Of a stretch of 64,000 nt of DNA, positions 10,770-22,760 are shown piece after piece (the stretch's first letter is position 1; each line of letters begins with the position of its first letter). Below the pieces are notes generated by a model. That model did not search any database. It was not told the origin of the DNA and saw only the letters and a program-made list of their open reading frames with translations. The stretch is from contig JACMZG010001863.1 in NCBI GenBank assembly GCA_018340805.1, positions 57,899,920-57,963,919 of the forward strand, read 5' to 3'. The position numbers were made by a program, and so were the translations under genes. Source of the DNA: Microvelia longipes. Lineage: Eukaryota > Arthropoda > Insecta > Hemiptera > Veliidae.

Positions 10770-11609
10770 GTTAAACAAATATCAACAATATTAATTACAA
10801 AATAAGTATAAATAAACAAAATTAAATTATTATTAAGTAATAAGGCTTTATCAAAACATTTACAAATAATATAAAAAATAATTTTCAAAGGTCCATAATC
10901 AAATAAACAATTTCCAATGCAAAACAAATTTCTTTATCAAGATTTTAAACTATATTAATAATAACTAATCCATAATATTAAAAGTTCTTTAATCAATAAA
11001 TTATTTTATTTATTTTTAATATTTTATATCAAAATTTTTTAACAGTTTTTATAACTTATTCAAGTGATAAAAGTATAAAATAAGTATTCCATGGCTGTAT
11101 GGTCCTAGTAGACCAATGCCACAAAAAAAAACAAAAAAAAATATCTTTGTTTAGGTTTGCCATGATTTCTGTTCATGAAGAACATTACGTATTTTCATTA
11201 GTTTTTATTTACACAATATAAATAAAAACCTTTATGCGCAACGTACATATGCGCTACAACGTTATATGTTCACTGATGTAAACCAATAATTGACATGTAA
11301 TTTTATATTTCGCACTAATGAATATTTATTTTTGCTAATAACTTACAAACTAAATGTTAAATAGCTATGGAATTTTCACTTGTAGGTCTTATTTTATTTA
11401 TTTATTTAAAATTAACAAATTACACGATTCTTTTACTTATTTTAATAATTATAAAACAAAACAAATACAACAAGATGAAGATTTTTAACAATAAATAATT
11501 TTGTTAAGAAAACATAATTTATTTATTTATTACTTATTTATAAAAACAACTAAAAACTTGTGATAAACAATAAGGGACTCCATAGATGTCTATATAGACA
11601 AAAAAATAA
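10770..11609. other. AT-rich non-coding stretch
   Basis: Very A/T-rich sequence with no gene or repeat family recognised. Confidence 0.4.
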
Positions 11610-11775
11610 TACCATGCAAGCATTGAGATATATACTAGAGGGGGCATAGCCTATCTTAATACATTAAAAGGCCTGAACCATCATTTTGTGGCTCTTAGGG
11701 GCTCGGTGTAACCTCATTGAAAACTCCTTCAAGAGTGAATTAAGGTTATAATAAACCCATTGTTTTCGTCTTCCC
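11610..11775 (+). repeat. Dispersed repeat E, copy 1
   Basis: Shares ordered blocks with 57078-57205: CAATACATT or TAATACATT, GGCTCTTAGGGGCTCGGTGT (GGCTCTCAGGAGCTCAGTGT there), AACCT, and AAGGTTATAATAAA near the 3' end, which supplies an AATAAA. It could be the 3' end or LTR of a retroelement; no coding sequence is attached. Confidence 0.6.
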
Positions 11776-12000
11776 GCTAATTGTTTGTGTATTGATTTGT
11801 ATTTTAAATGCTCTTCTGTATATTATAGAATATAGAATAGAAAAGCTTTATTTACATACAATTTTTTTTTGTTTTCTTACAAATACAGCAGCAAATAAAC
11901 TACAAAGCCTACCTCATGGCCAACTCAGGGCCGTCAGGGGGAGGTTTCGTATATAACTTAGTATTTAGTTTTAAAAAAAAAACAATTGATTTATTATAAA

Positions 12001-12408
12001 AGATTAAAAAGAAAGGAAAGATGGGGAAAATATGTGTATATTATGCTATGAGGGATCAAAAATTGATAAAAGATAGTAGTCTTCCATATTAAGCATTGAA
12101 CTGGATGATATCTTTTGAACAGAAAAAGAAGAAGATTTTCTATTTGTTTTGGTTGGAAGGTTATTGCCATGCAGGTTAAAGTTAAGTTTGTCTTTTTGTT
12201 GTTTAACTAGATGATTCTTGTTCAGTCTTGATTTGAGACCATAAAAAAAAGAAAAAGTATAAAGTGAAGTATTATAGTGTAAAGTATAAAGAGGTATGAT
12301 TTAAGGTGATACAAGTTAAATGAAAGTTTAAAGTGTGAATAAATGATAGTCAGTATTTAGTTTTTGTTTTGTTTTTATTTCCTATTCTTTAGTTAAATCG
12401 TTAGGTTA
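12001..12408 (+). repeat. Dispersed repeat F, copy 1
   Basis: Aligns over about 400 bp with 35868-36266. Both contain TCTATTTGTTTTGGTTGGAA, CATGCAGGTT, AAAGAGGTATGATTTAAGG and a TTTTTGTTTTGTTTTTATTT end. Differences are substitutions plus indels in A and T runs. No coding potential or terminal repeats were found. Confidence 0.75.
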
Positions 12409-12892
12409 GTTGTTCTTCTGTATAAGTTACTGTATTTTTGTTCTGACTATTTGGATATATTGATAATCTAATGTGGTTAGGTTATTTTTTCGATGTTTCA
12501 AAATTCAACCAATAAGGCCCCTCTAGTAATATCTATGCATGCAAGGGTCTAAAACTGATCTTTATGCTATCTGAAGATATTTCGTTCGTCTATTAGGGAT
12601 TCCGTGTAAAAACTAAAGGACTACAATACTGTCGCTGCATTTCTACATCTCTAGGTAAGGAAAAGTATTAGTAAGAAAACTGTACACAATGCATCCAATA
12701 GAAATCAATATTTTTATCATTTCTTCGTAACATATTTTTGCTTTTTATTGTTTTTGTTTAGTATTACTTATCATCTGGGTAATGACTTGGCTAAAACACA
12801 AGGAAGAAGTGAAATGGCGTAAAGTAAAAATATTTTAAATAAAAAAAAATAGTAAAAGTTATGAGGTTTTGGTCATGATAAATAAAACAACA

Positions 12893-12930
12893 TTTAAGCT
12901 TTCGACCGTATGTTAGGTCTTCATCAGAAA
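12893..12930 (-). ncRNA. Hammerhead ribozyme-like motif 3 (left foldback arm)
   Basis: Minus strand: UUU, CUGAUGA (12927-12921), helix II GACC/GGUC, GAAA (12903-12900), GCU, U, then AAA. Helix I is UUU/AAA; helix III is the self-complementary AGCU. All core invariants are present. Helix I is short and A/U only, so activity is uncertain. Confidence 0.5.
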
Positions 12931-13455
12931 AGTGTTCAATAACAAACTAAAGCCGTTAACAGAAAGAAACAGATAAGGTATCTAAACATAGCTAGCTGTG
13001 TATAAATCGAAGAATGAACTACAAACTAAACAAAGATCAGCCCCGGGCTTAACATAAAGGTTATATCTAGAAAATAACTATAGAAAATTTACAATTTTGA
13101 CTAGTAATGAAAGGAAACAAGAATAAAAATATTAAAGTTTAACAAATATAAACTAAAAATAAAATTTAACAATACTAGAGTGAAGAAAGTTTAAAAAAGC
13201 TTTTTCAACTCTAGTATTGTTAAATTTTATTTTTAGTTTATATTTGTTAAACTTTAATATTTTATTCTTGTTTCCTTTCATTACTAGTCAAATTGTAAAT
13301 TTCTATAGTTATTTTCTATAGATATAACCTTTATGTTAAGCCCGGGGCTAGATCTTTGTTTAGTTGTAGTTCATTCTTCGATAGTATACACAGCTAGCTA
13401 TGTTTAAATACCTATCTGTTCTTTCTGTTAAACGCTTTAGTTTGTTATTAAACAC

Positions 13456-13493
13456 TTTCTGATGAGACCTAATCATACGGTCGAAAGCTTAAA
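13456..13493 (+). ncRNA. Hammerhead ribozyme-like motif 4 (right foldback arm)
   Basis: UUU at 13456-13458, CUGAUGA at 13459-13465, helix II GACC/GGUC, GAAA at 13483-13486, GCU, U, AAA at 13491-13493. It is the mirror partner of motif 3 with the same pairing and intact core. Confidence 0.5.
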
Positions 13494-13540
13494 TTTGTTT
13501 TATTTATCATGACCAAAAACCTCATAACTTTTTACTATTT

Positions 13541-15063
13541 CTACACGTATGGTCAATAAGTTCTATTTGTTATTGTTCAATATTTTAAATGTCATTATAA
13601 CTAAAAGATAATAAAGAAAAATTGAAAATAAAGGATGATAAAGTATTTTTTGCACAAAAGAGGAAATCATTTATAATTTTCTTTGAAAAATACTTAAGAT
13701 AACAAAGGGAAATTCAACGGAATGGAAAAGTCATTTTTAAATGTTTTGTTTGATTCAGAAATGAAAACAAAAAATATTTTTTCAAAATAATTATTCATTG
13801 ATATTTTACGATAATTTTATCTGTAGTTTTAAAAGAACGGTGTGGCAGCCCTGTATTATATTTTCATTTATTTTATTTATTATTCAAATTGTCAGATTTT
13901 GACAGTCTAGTTTTATATTTATGTCTTGTTTTTTAACTCGAATACAAAATGTTCTTGCTTAAAAAATAATGGAGTTTATGTTCTAATTAAGAGCAACTAT
14001 AACGGTAATGAGAATATTGTAATGTGTCATTAGATGTCATATTTCAATAGTTTTAACGTTAATGGACCTAATTATAATTTTTGATTCACGCCTTGACGCC
14101 TATCCCATTAGCGATTTTTTTCAAAGGAAATTCGCTAAAATGAACTTATAAGAGGTACGCAAAAATATGACAAAGTAACTTATGATATAAATAAATAAAA
14201 ATATATAAACATGTTATCCTTCGATGTTTGCTGAAGAAAGGTTTAGGGCAGGGGGGGTTAACTTAAATGAGGAAAAGTTTGGATTCGATTATCGCAAGCT
14301 AATAAAAATAGCACTGCGGCGGACCGGTGCGGACTACTCATGAACTAACCCCAAGAGCTTTCCAAAAATGACTGATTATATTTTTATATTAAAATTTATA
14401 AATACCATGGCAATTCTTGGTTATGACAGCTACATTTATTATTATTATAAAATGATTGTTTCCTGTATGTATTTTTCACAAAAACGGTTCGCCGTTGCAT
14501 GTTCTGTATTTTAAAAATTTAGAAACTAAAAGTAAATAGAAACCTTTTTTAAACTTCCAGAGAACCTTACTGATGGCAGATAAGTAAATTTCATTTAATT
14601 AATTTATTAATTTAGTCGATTTTATCAGGTAATTACATTAAATTACATGTACGCATCTTGCCGATGTAATTAAAATACAGGCTGCATTAAATGCCAAAAT
14701 CAATCTTTTACCACGTGTAAACTTTAGCCACTATTTCATTACCTGATTGAATCAATTATATTAATAAATTACTTGAATGAAAAACTTAAAAATAATCAGA
14801 AGTGATCTGTGTAAGATTAAAGTGGTAGGGTTAGTTAGAAGTATAACTATACAAAGTATAAATATTAAATTTCAAACTGACTGTGGGCAAAAAGCGGGAA
14901 ATCAAGACACGCCCATTCAATTGAAAGGTAGGTCCCTCGCCGCGCTAGTGGCGACCGGAATCCCAATTTTTCCACCATTGAGTCGACAGTCTTACTGTTT
15001 AAGTATCTATAGTCTCTGGTTTAGGGGCACAAAGTAGGCTCATTTGTTTGTGTTTAAATATAT
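13541..15063. other. Non-coding stretch with one small dispersed repeat
   Basis: No gene recognised. Contains repeat G at 14085-14140. An 86-codon open frame at 14777-15037 resembles nothing known to me. Confidence 0.4.
14085..14140 (+). repeat. Dispersed repeat G, copy 1
   Basis: GACGCCTATCCCATTAGCGA, a T run, CAAAGGAAATTCGCTAAAA. The same sequence recurs at 37165-37215. TTAGCGAATTT/AAATTCGCTAA forms a hairpin, so this could be one terminus of a larger element. Confidence 0.6.
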
Positions 15064-15566
15064 TATAGTAACTACATATACATATGTCGTATAACTCTCG
15101 GCTAAAATCAGTTGACAGCCCGCCAACATCTCAATGCTTTCAACCCCGTTTTTTTAACCAAAAATCCCTTTTTAAGTGACAAAAAAACCCTACTCTGACA
15201 ACACTGTAAGTCAGGTTATGTTTTGAATTTTATCATTTGATTTTATTTTATATAGTATTTTTGTATTTTGAAGAATTATTTATTTAGTTTTAAGTATAAT
15301 CTGTTGTATCGTTTAAAGTTACTTATTAAGTGTTGCTTTAACATTGTTCGGAAGTATGAATTAAGCGCAGTTAAAGTTGTTAATTACGTAATGCACAAAC
15401 AGAGGGAAAAAAGCGACGAAAGGGAACAAATTTTTAAAAATAGTAAAAAGTAATTTTTTGTACCAAAAAGTTGGGGCGTGGTCGATCTGAACCAATAGAA
15501 TTCTTTCCCTTACAGATTTTTGGCGCGCTGTCAAATGATTTTAGCGGTGTGTTATACTATAATAAC
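15064..15566. mobile_element. MITE-like element H, copy 1
   Basis: Terminal inverted repeats around GGCTAAAATCAGTTGACAGC (left, 15100-15119) and GCGCTGTCAAATGATTTTAG (right, ending near 15545), probably extended outward by TATTATAGTATAAC-like sequence. About 500 bp with no transposase. The interior matches copy 2 at 32946-33698 (TCTGACAACACTGTAAGTCAGGTT region, GGAAGTATGAATTAAG, ACCAATAGAATTCTTTCCCT). TSD not resolved, superfamily unknown. Confidence 0.7.
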
Positions 15567-15938
15567 GTAATGTCGAATCAATGCATCTTAAATTTACACG
15601 AATCAATTACGTCATGAAACATTAGTTTGTTCAAATCAATTATTAATTTAGTTTCTCTGCTTAATTTTCACAACATGTTAGCGCATTTGACTAAATAAAA
15701 GAATCACAGCTACAACACCAGAAGTAAACATTTATTAAAAATTAACTACCATTAAACTACAAGGTAGAAATTCAGTTCAAATTATTAAGGGGTCGTATTC
15801 TACAACTCTTTGCCACTAATTATTAATGATAATTGCTAATATAAAATGCTTTAAATCAAAGGTGAAGAAATACTCATCAAAAAATCATTTTACAACCTAA
15901 CAAAGTATAAATAAAATAAATTACGTCAAGCATTGTTG

Positions 15939-15940
<2 letters not shown>

Positions 15941-15975
<35 letters not shown>

Positions 15976-16176
15976 CCCGTTTAGAGTCTTGCGGCTCATC
16001 AGGGATAACCCCTGCGGGAACCACCTCGGGTGGTAGTAGCAACCTTTACGCTCTAAGTGAATTCTAAAGTTGGCTATAATTTATATAAATAATAATCTTC
16101 TATAACTAAGAGCGTAACCTGGGATGCGAACCCCAGACCTCCGTGGGTGTCAGTGTTGGTCCGTGGGAGGCGGCTA
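15941..16176 (-). mobile_element. tRNA-derived SINE (family A), copy with deleted A-box
   Basis: Minus strand: a head with GGTCTGGGGTTCGCATCCCA (B-box), the body GTAGTCC-type region CCACCCGAGGTGGTTCCC, and the 3' end GCCGCAAGACTCTAAACGGG followed by a (TTA)n tail (15941-15975). Compared with the copy at 59964-60213 the part holding the A-box is lost. The long-arm head recalls a Ser- or Leu-type tRNA. Confidence 0.8.
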
Positions 16177-17054
16177 TTGTTGGTTGTATTCTATTATTTT
16201 TTATGTTCATTTTAACGTTCTATTGTAATGTATTTGACTTTAAGCAATGTATAATTATTCTAACTAGCACAAAAAATATTTATTTAGTTGGATTATTTGT
16301 TAGAAAAGACTTAATTGTGCGATTGCGGTAGAGTTATTAGTGTATGAGCTAGGCTAATTATTGGATGTCTGTATGCCAGTATCATTGCCAGTGTCTTGTA
16401 GATAAAATAAGCTCATCATTGGCCCTTTGAAAATTTGCTAAAACCAGTTGTTATTTTATAATCCAGGTTGCCATGAGTTTGTTTCTATACCTTCTCTTGT
16501 GTTAATGTTTATTCTATGTGCTAGTGCAAACTTTAATCTAATTATAATACATTTTGAATTTATTTTTGAACATAAAAAGTAAAAAATTATACTTTGTGGG
16601 TCAAAATTTGTTTCTAGTTCCTAAAAGGTCAGTTCTGAAAAAGTTGTAAAAATTTACTGAAGCAATTTAAAGAATTAGTTTCTATAGGATGAAGATTTCA
16701 ACATATACAGGGAGATAAAAATTTTAAAAGCTTCCCCCTCTCATGTCTTTCCGCCCCGGGGTCATCAGGGCTATAACCTTCGGCCCTAATTACCTTATTT
16801 TTATGATCATGGGGTTTTGGAGCTCTAACTCGGTTTATTAGAAAAAATAGCTCTCCGTCTGAAATTTACAAGATTTTATTACTAGGATTATAAAAACATA
16901 GTCCAATGTATTAGCTAGTTTAAAGATGCAGCTCATGTAACAAAGTATGCCTTTCAGTCAAAAACCAATTATGTTTTTAAACCATCTGTTGAGTGCGCTT
17001 ACTTAGGTAAATATGCTTTATACCTCTTCATAACTGGGCACACATACATAGTAC
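16177..17054. other. Non-coding stretch, nothing recognised
   Basis: No gene or repeat family recognised; short open frames only. Confidence 0.4.
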
Positions 17055-17690
17055 ATTACCGGGTTACTGTTACATTACCGGGCCCGCATAACTGTTACAT
17101 TACTGGGCCCGCATAGTACTGTTACTGTTACATTACTGGGCCCTAGTACTGTTACTGTTACTGGGCCCCATAGTACTGTTACTGTACATTACTGGGCCCG
17201 CATAGTAATGTTACTGTTACATTACTGGGCCCGCATAGTACTGTTACTGTTACATTACCGGGCCCGCATAGTACTGTTACATTACCGGGCCCGCATAGTA
17301 CTGTTACTGTTACATTACCGGGCCCCATAGGTAATGTTACTGTTACATTACCGGGCCCGCATAGTACTGTTACATTACCGGGCCCGCATAACCTTAATTA
17401 CATTACTGGGCCGCATATTACTGTTATACATTACTGGGCCCGCATAGTACTGTTACTGTTACATTACTGGGCCCGCATAGTACTGTTACTGTTACATTAC
17501 TGGGCCCGCATAGTACTGTTACTGTTACATTACCGGGCCCGCATAGTAATGTTACTGTTACATTACTGCACCCGCATAGTAATGTTACTGTTACATTACA
17601 TAGTACTGTTACATTACTCAATACGCATAGTACTCTTACATTACCGGATACGCATCATATTGTTACATTACCGGGTACGCATCATACAAT
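17055..17690. repeat. Tandem array with 33-bp basic unit
   Basis: About 20 units of CATAGTACTGTTACTGTTAC plus ATTACCGGGCCCG, with variants lacking or adding a CTGTTA block and with GGGCCC changing to GGATAC or GGTACG at the right edge. Because 33 is a multiple of three, a 65-codon frame repeating NVTVTVLCGPS is open on the minus strand (17424-17621); I treat that as a by-product of the array. Confidence 0.9.
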
Positions 17691-20600
17691 ATAATAATGT
17701 GCAAGCTCATTATTCTTAAGGTGGGGTTCTGTTATGATATTTGGGTTGAGGAAACAAAGAATTCAGCATTTGTGTAAGGGGTTTAAGTCGGTGGAATTAT
17801 GGGATCAGGAATGCTCTGCTAACACTTCTAGGGTTTAAACATAAAGTTCTGTGATTGTTGAGTGGTGTTGATGGAGTGGTGGTCTGCCATACGTAAAACG
17901 AATCATATTGCTGCCATTCTAATGCATATATCACATATCTGCAAGTGCATGTAGAAGAGGTGGGCATTCGGTTCAAAGATCATTTGAAGGGGCGAGAAGG
18001 CAATGCAGGTGGTAAAAAAATGGAATCATGTAACAACACGAAAAAAAAACAAATAGACTCACGGAGTCAGGTTTCACATTTAATAAATTAGGTGCTTATT
18101 GGTTTTGCCAAACAAAGAAAATTTATAAAATTAACACTAAAATTAACAACGTCATAAGTGGTATATTCTGATGAACATTTGGTAAGTAAAGAATGTCAGC
18201 ACTATACATTACCTTTTGATTGGAAGGCTAGTAGTGCGCACTGGCTAAAATTAGATGCATTTTGAATAAAAGATAAGTTTTGTAATAATTTATTTTTTAT
18301 TTATACTTTTAAAAATCACATAAAGAGAAGCATCGCGTCGATCAAACACACCAAGATATCAGGTCATAACTCGAGTCATGGTTTCATCTCGAAACTAGGA
18401 TTTCGGGAAAATAATAATTTTATCCTGACTTATCTGGCCGTGACCTGGGGCCACAATGTCTCCACGATTTCTCTCTAAAAATCTTTCTATATTTCTGCAA
18501 GATACTTTTTCATATCTGAGAAATACATGTTTTTCACGTTTCACTATTTATATAATAAGCTACTTTAAGTTTACTCTTCTAGTAAAACGTCGCAGCCCAG
18601 CAACAAATATTGCAATAATATTAGATGTATTTTACGGATTAATTAAATAAATATATCAATATAAATAATAATAAAATAAAAAATACAATTAACATTTCTA
18701 GACATAAAAATTTTGCAAAGTTTTTTAAGACTCGCTTCGCTCGCTAGATGATAAGAGTTTCAGTGAAAATAATATAATTGTTCAACGCTGCACTTATTTT
18801 GTTGTGTAAATTTGTGAGGCCACACAGGCCTATTCGGCGTAGCGATGAATATTCGCTAAATACATGGCGAAATATCGTGTTACATAAAATAACAATACAA
18901 ATAATACGGTTCATTAAGAACGAATAATACGATTTAACAACAACGCGGCCGCTAAGCGTCCACATGTAGATGGGCAGCGGCCTGTAATGTACCATCACAA
19001 ACACTATACTCTTAGCCCAGATCTTCTAGCACATTACATTAACCTTTAGTGTGTAATGGTTGAAATTGATGTTAAATTTAACCTAACGCTACTTCCTATT
19101 CTATGAAGTATACTTTTATAATATTAACAATTATTATAATAAGTTAAGTCTAAAATAGAGTGCCTAGTATTTTGATTAGCGTCAGCACTTTTACATACCC
19201 AGAGAGTAGTCAATGTCCTGAGCGAGGGCAGTTTTGTATGCTTGAGTGGGGGCGTCAAAATGTGTAAACGGTGGCTCACTAGAGGGGCTTAGGGAGAAAT
19301 GTTTCCACCTCTGGGCAAGAATTTAAGTATAAGAGTCCATCCGTAATTTTAGGTTTATCTATATATTTATATAGATATTTATCTATATGTTTATCTCATT
19401 ATATATAAGATATTTATCTTATATCTTAATTCATTATTAAATAAATACGTATAAAACTAATATATATTTTATTATGTGTTCATAATATTAAGAATACCCT
19501 TAGTGATTGCTTAGTTTCATGTGTTCTATATATGAACCCGAAACCGAGCCGTCACTAATGTAAGTCTGAAAATATGTTGATGATGTTATAGTTCCTTGAT
19601 GAATCAGATAATGTATGATTACTATTATTAATACTTGTGTATTATAATGTATGATTAATAATGATATATGCTTGGTATGTTACAGATGTATATATTATGC
19701 GGTTAGCATAGCTAGCAACCAATAGGCAGGGAATACGGAAATGAATCTATTATATTGGGTAAGCAAACCTGATTAGTAACATTTTAAAATTAACTTTAGT
19801 ATGAAAAATAAATAAATCCAATTAAGCGACTGATATAAATAACTACATTTGCACGACATATAGCAGGTTGATCGCATGTAGCTACATAGCTGTATTTTAC
19901 CTGAATGGATGATATAACATACGCAGGTTTGTTTTCGGTAGGTGTTAGTTAAGGCAACTATGAGAGGAAGTTTATGGAAACAGGTATGTTGTACTCAGGT
20001 AACTCACTCTGTTTACTTACCAGCCCCGTTTCCGCAACTTATAATTAACGTGTGCCGCCGTAGATTTAATGTGAGTGTGTGGACGTTTTGCAAATTTGGC
20101 TACAGAAATAAAGGCCAGCTTATCTCTAGCTACCTCTATCGCGTTAGTAGCTGATAAATTGCTTATCACGACTGAAGTGTGGCAAAAATGAACCACAGTG
20201 AGACTAGCATGCCGTTTGGCCACAATGGATCTCCATAAGAGAACTGCCTGCTTTAAAAATTATATCTCATGGAGAAAAAGTCTTTCGAAATAGACCTGCG
20301 TGTTAAATTAATTATGTAGCCGCGAAGTGAAATTAATAAAATCGCAAAATGTCATAATATAAGGACAAATAATTCAAAAAAATGGACCTCTCATGGACCG
20401 GGGGCCGGAAAGCAGTGGCTGGGAAACGGCCAGACCAGAGCTGCAAGTCCTTGTTTTATTTTTTGTTAAAAACTGAAAATTTTACAAAAGTTTATCATTG
20501 TCTCAATGTCGAGCCTTGAAATTTTTTGAAAATGTTTTTCATCTTATCTTTTCCATTATTTTTACCGAAGTATCAATATCGATTAAATTTTACTTAAAAG

Positions 20601-20933
20601 ACAAAAACTTTTACGTCAACCCCACCCCACTTTGTTTGGCCCCCATCGTTTCTCTCTCCATCAACTACTTTTACTTCGCAATTTCGTTTTCCCAAACTAA
20701 TTACGTTTCTTAATTAAAAGTAAAGAAAAAGAAATAAATAAAAAGTTAAAAACATTAAATAATAAGACATTTCTTTGAATCTGATTTTTCTCTTTTTTTT
20801 CTTTGGGGGTAAAACATCTTTTTTAAAAATTCTTAAGAAAAAATAATTTGTTATTTTTTTCTGTCAAGGACTTTAATACATTTATTTCTTGATATTCTTG
20901 CTACTTAAATCCATTATAATCGACCGATAACTG
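17691..20933. other. Non-coding stretch, nothing firm
   Basis: No gene recognised in 3.2 kb. An 86-codon minus-strand frame (18744-19004) and two antisense frames near 20.0 kb have no family resemblance I can name. A CTCGCTTCGCTCGCT word occurs at 18731. Confidence 0.4.
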
Positions 20934-20975
20934 ATATGCGGACACTTGTCCGCATATTAAGGTACTTACCTTAAT
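20934..20975. repeat. Two adjoining perfect hairpins
   Basis: ATATGCGGACA-CT-TGTCCGCATAT (20934-20957) is directly followed by, and shares two bases with, ATTAAGGTA-CT-TACCTTAAT (20956-20975). Both have CT loops, just upstream of the SINE at 21055. Confidence 0.75.
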
Positions 20976-21054
20976 GAAGTCATTTGGTGGTGCAGAGGAC
21001 GCCTTTAGTCCTCCGCAGCACTGATTAAACTGATTCTCCTCCAGGAGTGATCCC

Positions 21055-21375
21055 TGTACAGTTATCTCGGGAGGTCTTGAATTCAAAGCCTGTCTACCTA
21101 GGTTCAACGTAGTTCTCTTTGGCTGTTACGCAAATGTCAGGTTGAATTTCGTCCGGTAGAAGTCTAGATCTACGTTTCTGATGTCTCCAGCTTATGTTTA
21201 AGGTTAGAGGAGGGTCAGGAAGATACTAAACTTGCAGCCCGAGCACTATGCATGTAGAGACTTGGACTCAGTGTCTGTGGTATTAAGATTGACGTAATTG
21301 ATTAGTAATGGTATGTTGGATTCTGGAAGACGCCTTTTAGTGATCTACGAAACTTTGACTTTCATTTAGGTCAGG
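21055..21375 (+). mobile_element. SINE family B, body and 3' end
   Basis: Matches the 50462-50908 copy in order: CTTGAATTCAAAGCC, TTCTCTTTGGCTGTTACGCA, GTCTAGATCTACG, TGTCTCCAGC, GAGGGTCAGG, then the shared 3' block TTCTGGAAGACGCC, GTGATCTA and AGGTCAGGGCTATGG. The tRNA head is missing or unrecognisable. The 3' block is the best conserved part between copies. Confidence 0.7.
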
Positions 21376-21399
21376 GCTATGGGCTTAACACTAATTCCC

Positions 21400-22395
21400 T
21401 TAGATGTAGATATGTAGACCTTAGATGTTAGGTATGTATGTCTATTTTATGGAACATATGCACATTTGAATAAAAAATAGGTTTGCAATACAAAATATTG
21501 ATATATACATACAAAACTACCAACCTTCACGAATTTCGTCATATCTCAAACTTCAAATGAAAAGTGGCACGGGTTGATCACCTCCGATCGGGCTTAAAAT
21601 TTACTGGATTTTTTTTCATATATTTCAACAAAATTAGGGGTTGGGAGCAAGGAAAATAAATAGTTCATTTTTAAGGGCCATCCTAATACCTACCGTATAA
21701 ATAAGGACAAATTTTGTAGCTATGTAATTTTTGATTCGTAAATCTGATTCACTATTTTACTGTCTAATTTAAAGTAACACTTTATTTTTTAACAAGTAAG
21801 CGAACTGTAAAGTTTATATCAAAAGTCAAGATTTATTCCAGGCAAACATAAACTTGGAAATCAGAGACTAAATATACCTGCAATATGCTTCATCTTCGTT
21901 TTCGATTCAAGATACGAACTTTATTTTCACACTAGTTATTTATTCAGTGTCTTTTACGCACTCCTAGAAAAAGTGGTAATAAACGGTAAATTTTATTTAA
22001 AAAGTATAAATTCTAAAAACGAATAAAAATTCAATAGAAAATATTTTTATATTCATATTTTCACATTATATCGAGCCGCCGTGTATTTTTCTAAAGCGAT
22101 ACAAAATACATATTAAACAGTTACCTTTACCAACAGCTCTTTCTTTCAAGAAAGAACAAAAAATATTCAAAATACCTTAAGGGGATAAAAAAGAAAAGAT
22201 AAATGTAAAATTCAAGAGATGCTGGAAAACTGGGATGTTTTTATAGCCATCTTTGTAAAAATGCAAGAGAAACATCCTCCATATTGATTTTCTTTCAAAA
22301 TCTTGTCAAGAATACATTTTTGAAACAAAATCATTTCTCACGCAAACGTTTGATTGTGTTAAATGAACAAAATTTAAGGTTCAGAATCTTAACTA
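21400..22395. other. Non-coding stretch, nothing recognised
   Basis: AT-rich sequence without a recognised gene or repeat. Confidence 0.4.
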
Positions 22396-22399
22396 ACAA

Positions 22400-22760
22400 T
22401 TATATTCGATTATGTATGAACAATCGGGGTCGAAGTACCATGGAATTTCACCTCTTTTGATCGCATTCCCCAAGCTCTTAATAATCACTTCGGACTCGCT
22501 TCGTTCATTCTTAAAATATGGAGAAGTCTAATTTAGTCATTTTTACGTCTAGTACACCTTCTATCTCGCTTTGCTCATAAATAGACAAAAAATAAGTTTT
22601 AATTCGATGGGTTACCTTTCCGTTTACCGGCATCGTTCAACGCTCCTTAACAAAAGTGAACCGACTAAACCCTAGGTACCCTTCATTTATTAAATTGAAA
22701 TTTTCTATACTGGTTTAAGAAATACAGTCGTGCACAAATTTAAACTCAAATGGTTTTTTT
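22400..22760 (+). repeat. Dispersed repeat I (GCTTCGCTC family), copy
   Basis: Contains GGACTCGCTTCGTTCATTCT, ATCTCGCTTTGCTCATAAAT and further on ACAAATTTAAACTCAAATGG. The same order of words occurs at 34950-35300 (GGGCTCGCTTCGCTCCTTCT, then CAAATTTAAACTCAGTTG). No coding sequence. Confidence 0.55.

Larger units (their letters stand above)
12847..13540. mobile_element. Foldback element with an outward hammerhead in each arm
   Basis: Two inverted arms of about 335 bp (12847-13181 and 13208-13540) separated by 26 bp. Each arm carries a hammerhead motif near its outer end (motif 3 on the minus strand, motif 4 on the plus strand), so the ribozymes point away from each other. Arms match throughout with some substitutions and many A/T-run indels. 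There is no coding sequence. Paired inverted terminal pieces with hammerheads fit a PLE-derived origin, but no PLE protein is here to prove it. Confidence 0.75.

Noticed and set aside
14226..14250. Further hammerhead core (CUGAAGA then AAGG)
   Set aside because: No GAAA partner at a suitable distance and no helix II.
17424..17621. 65-codon frame repeating NVTVTVLCGPS
   Set aside because: By-product of a 33-bp array whose unit is a multiple of three; no start context, no family.
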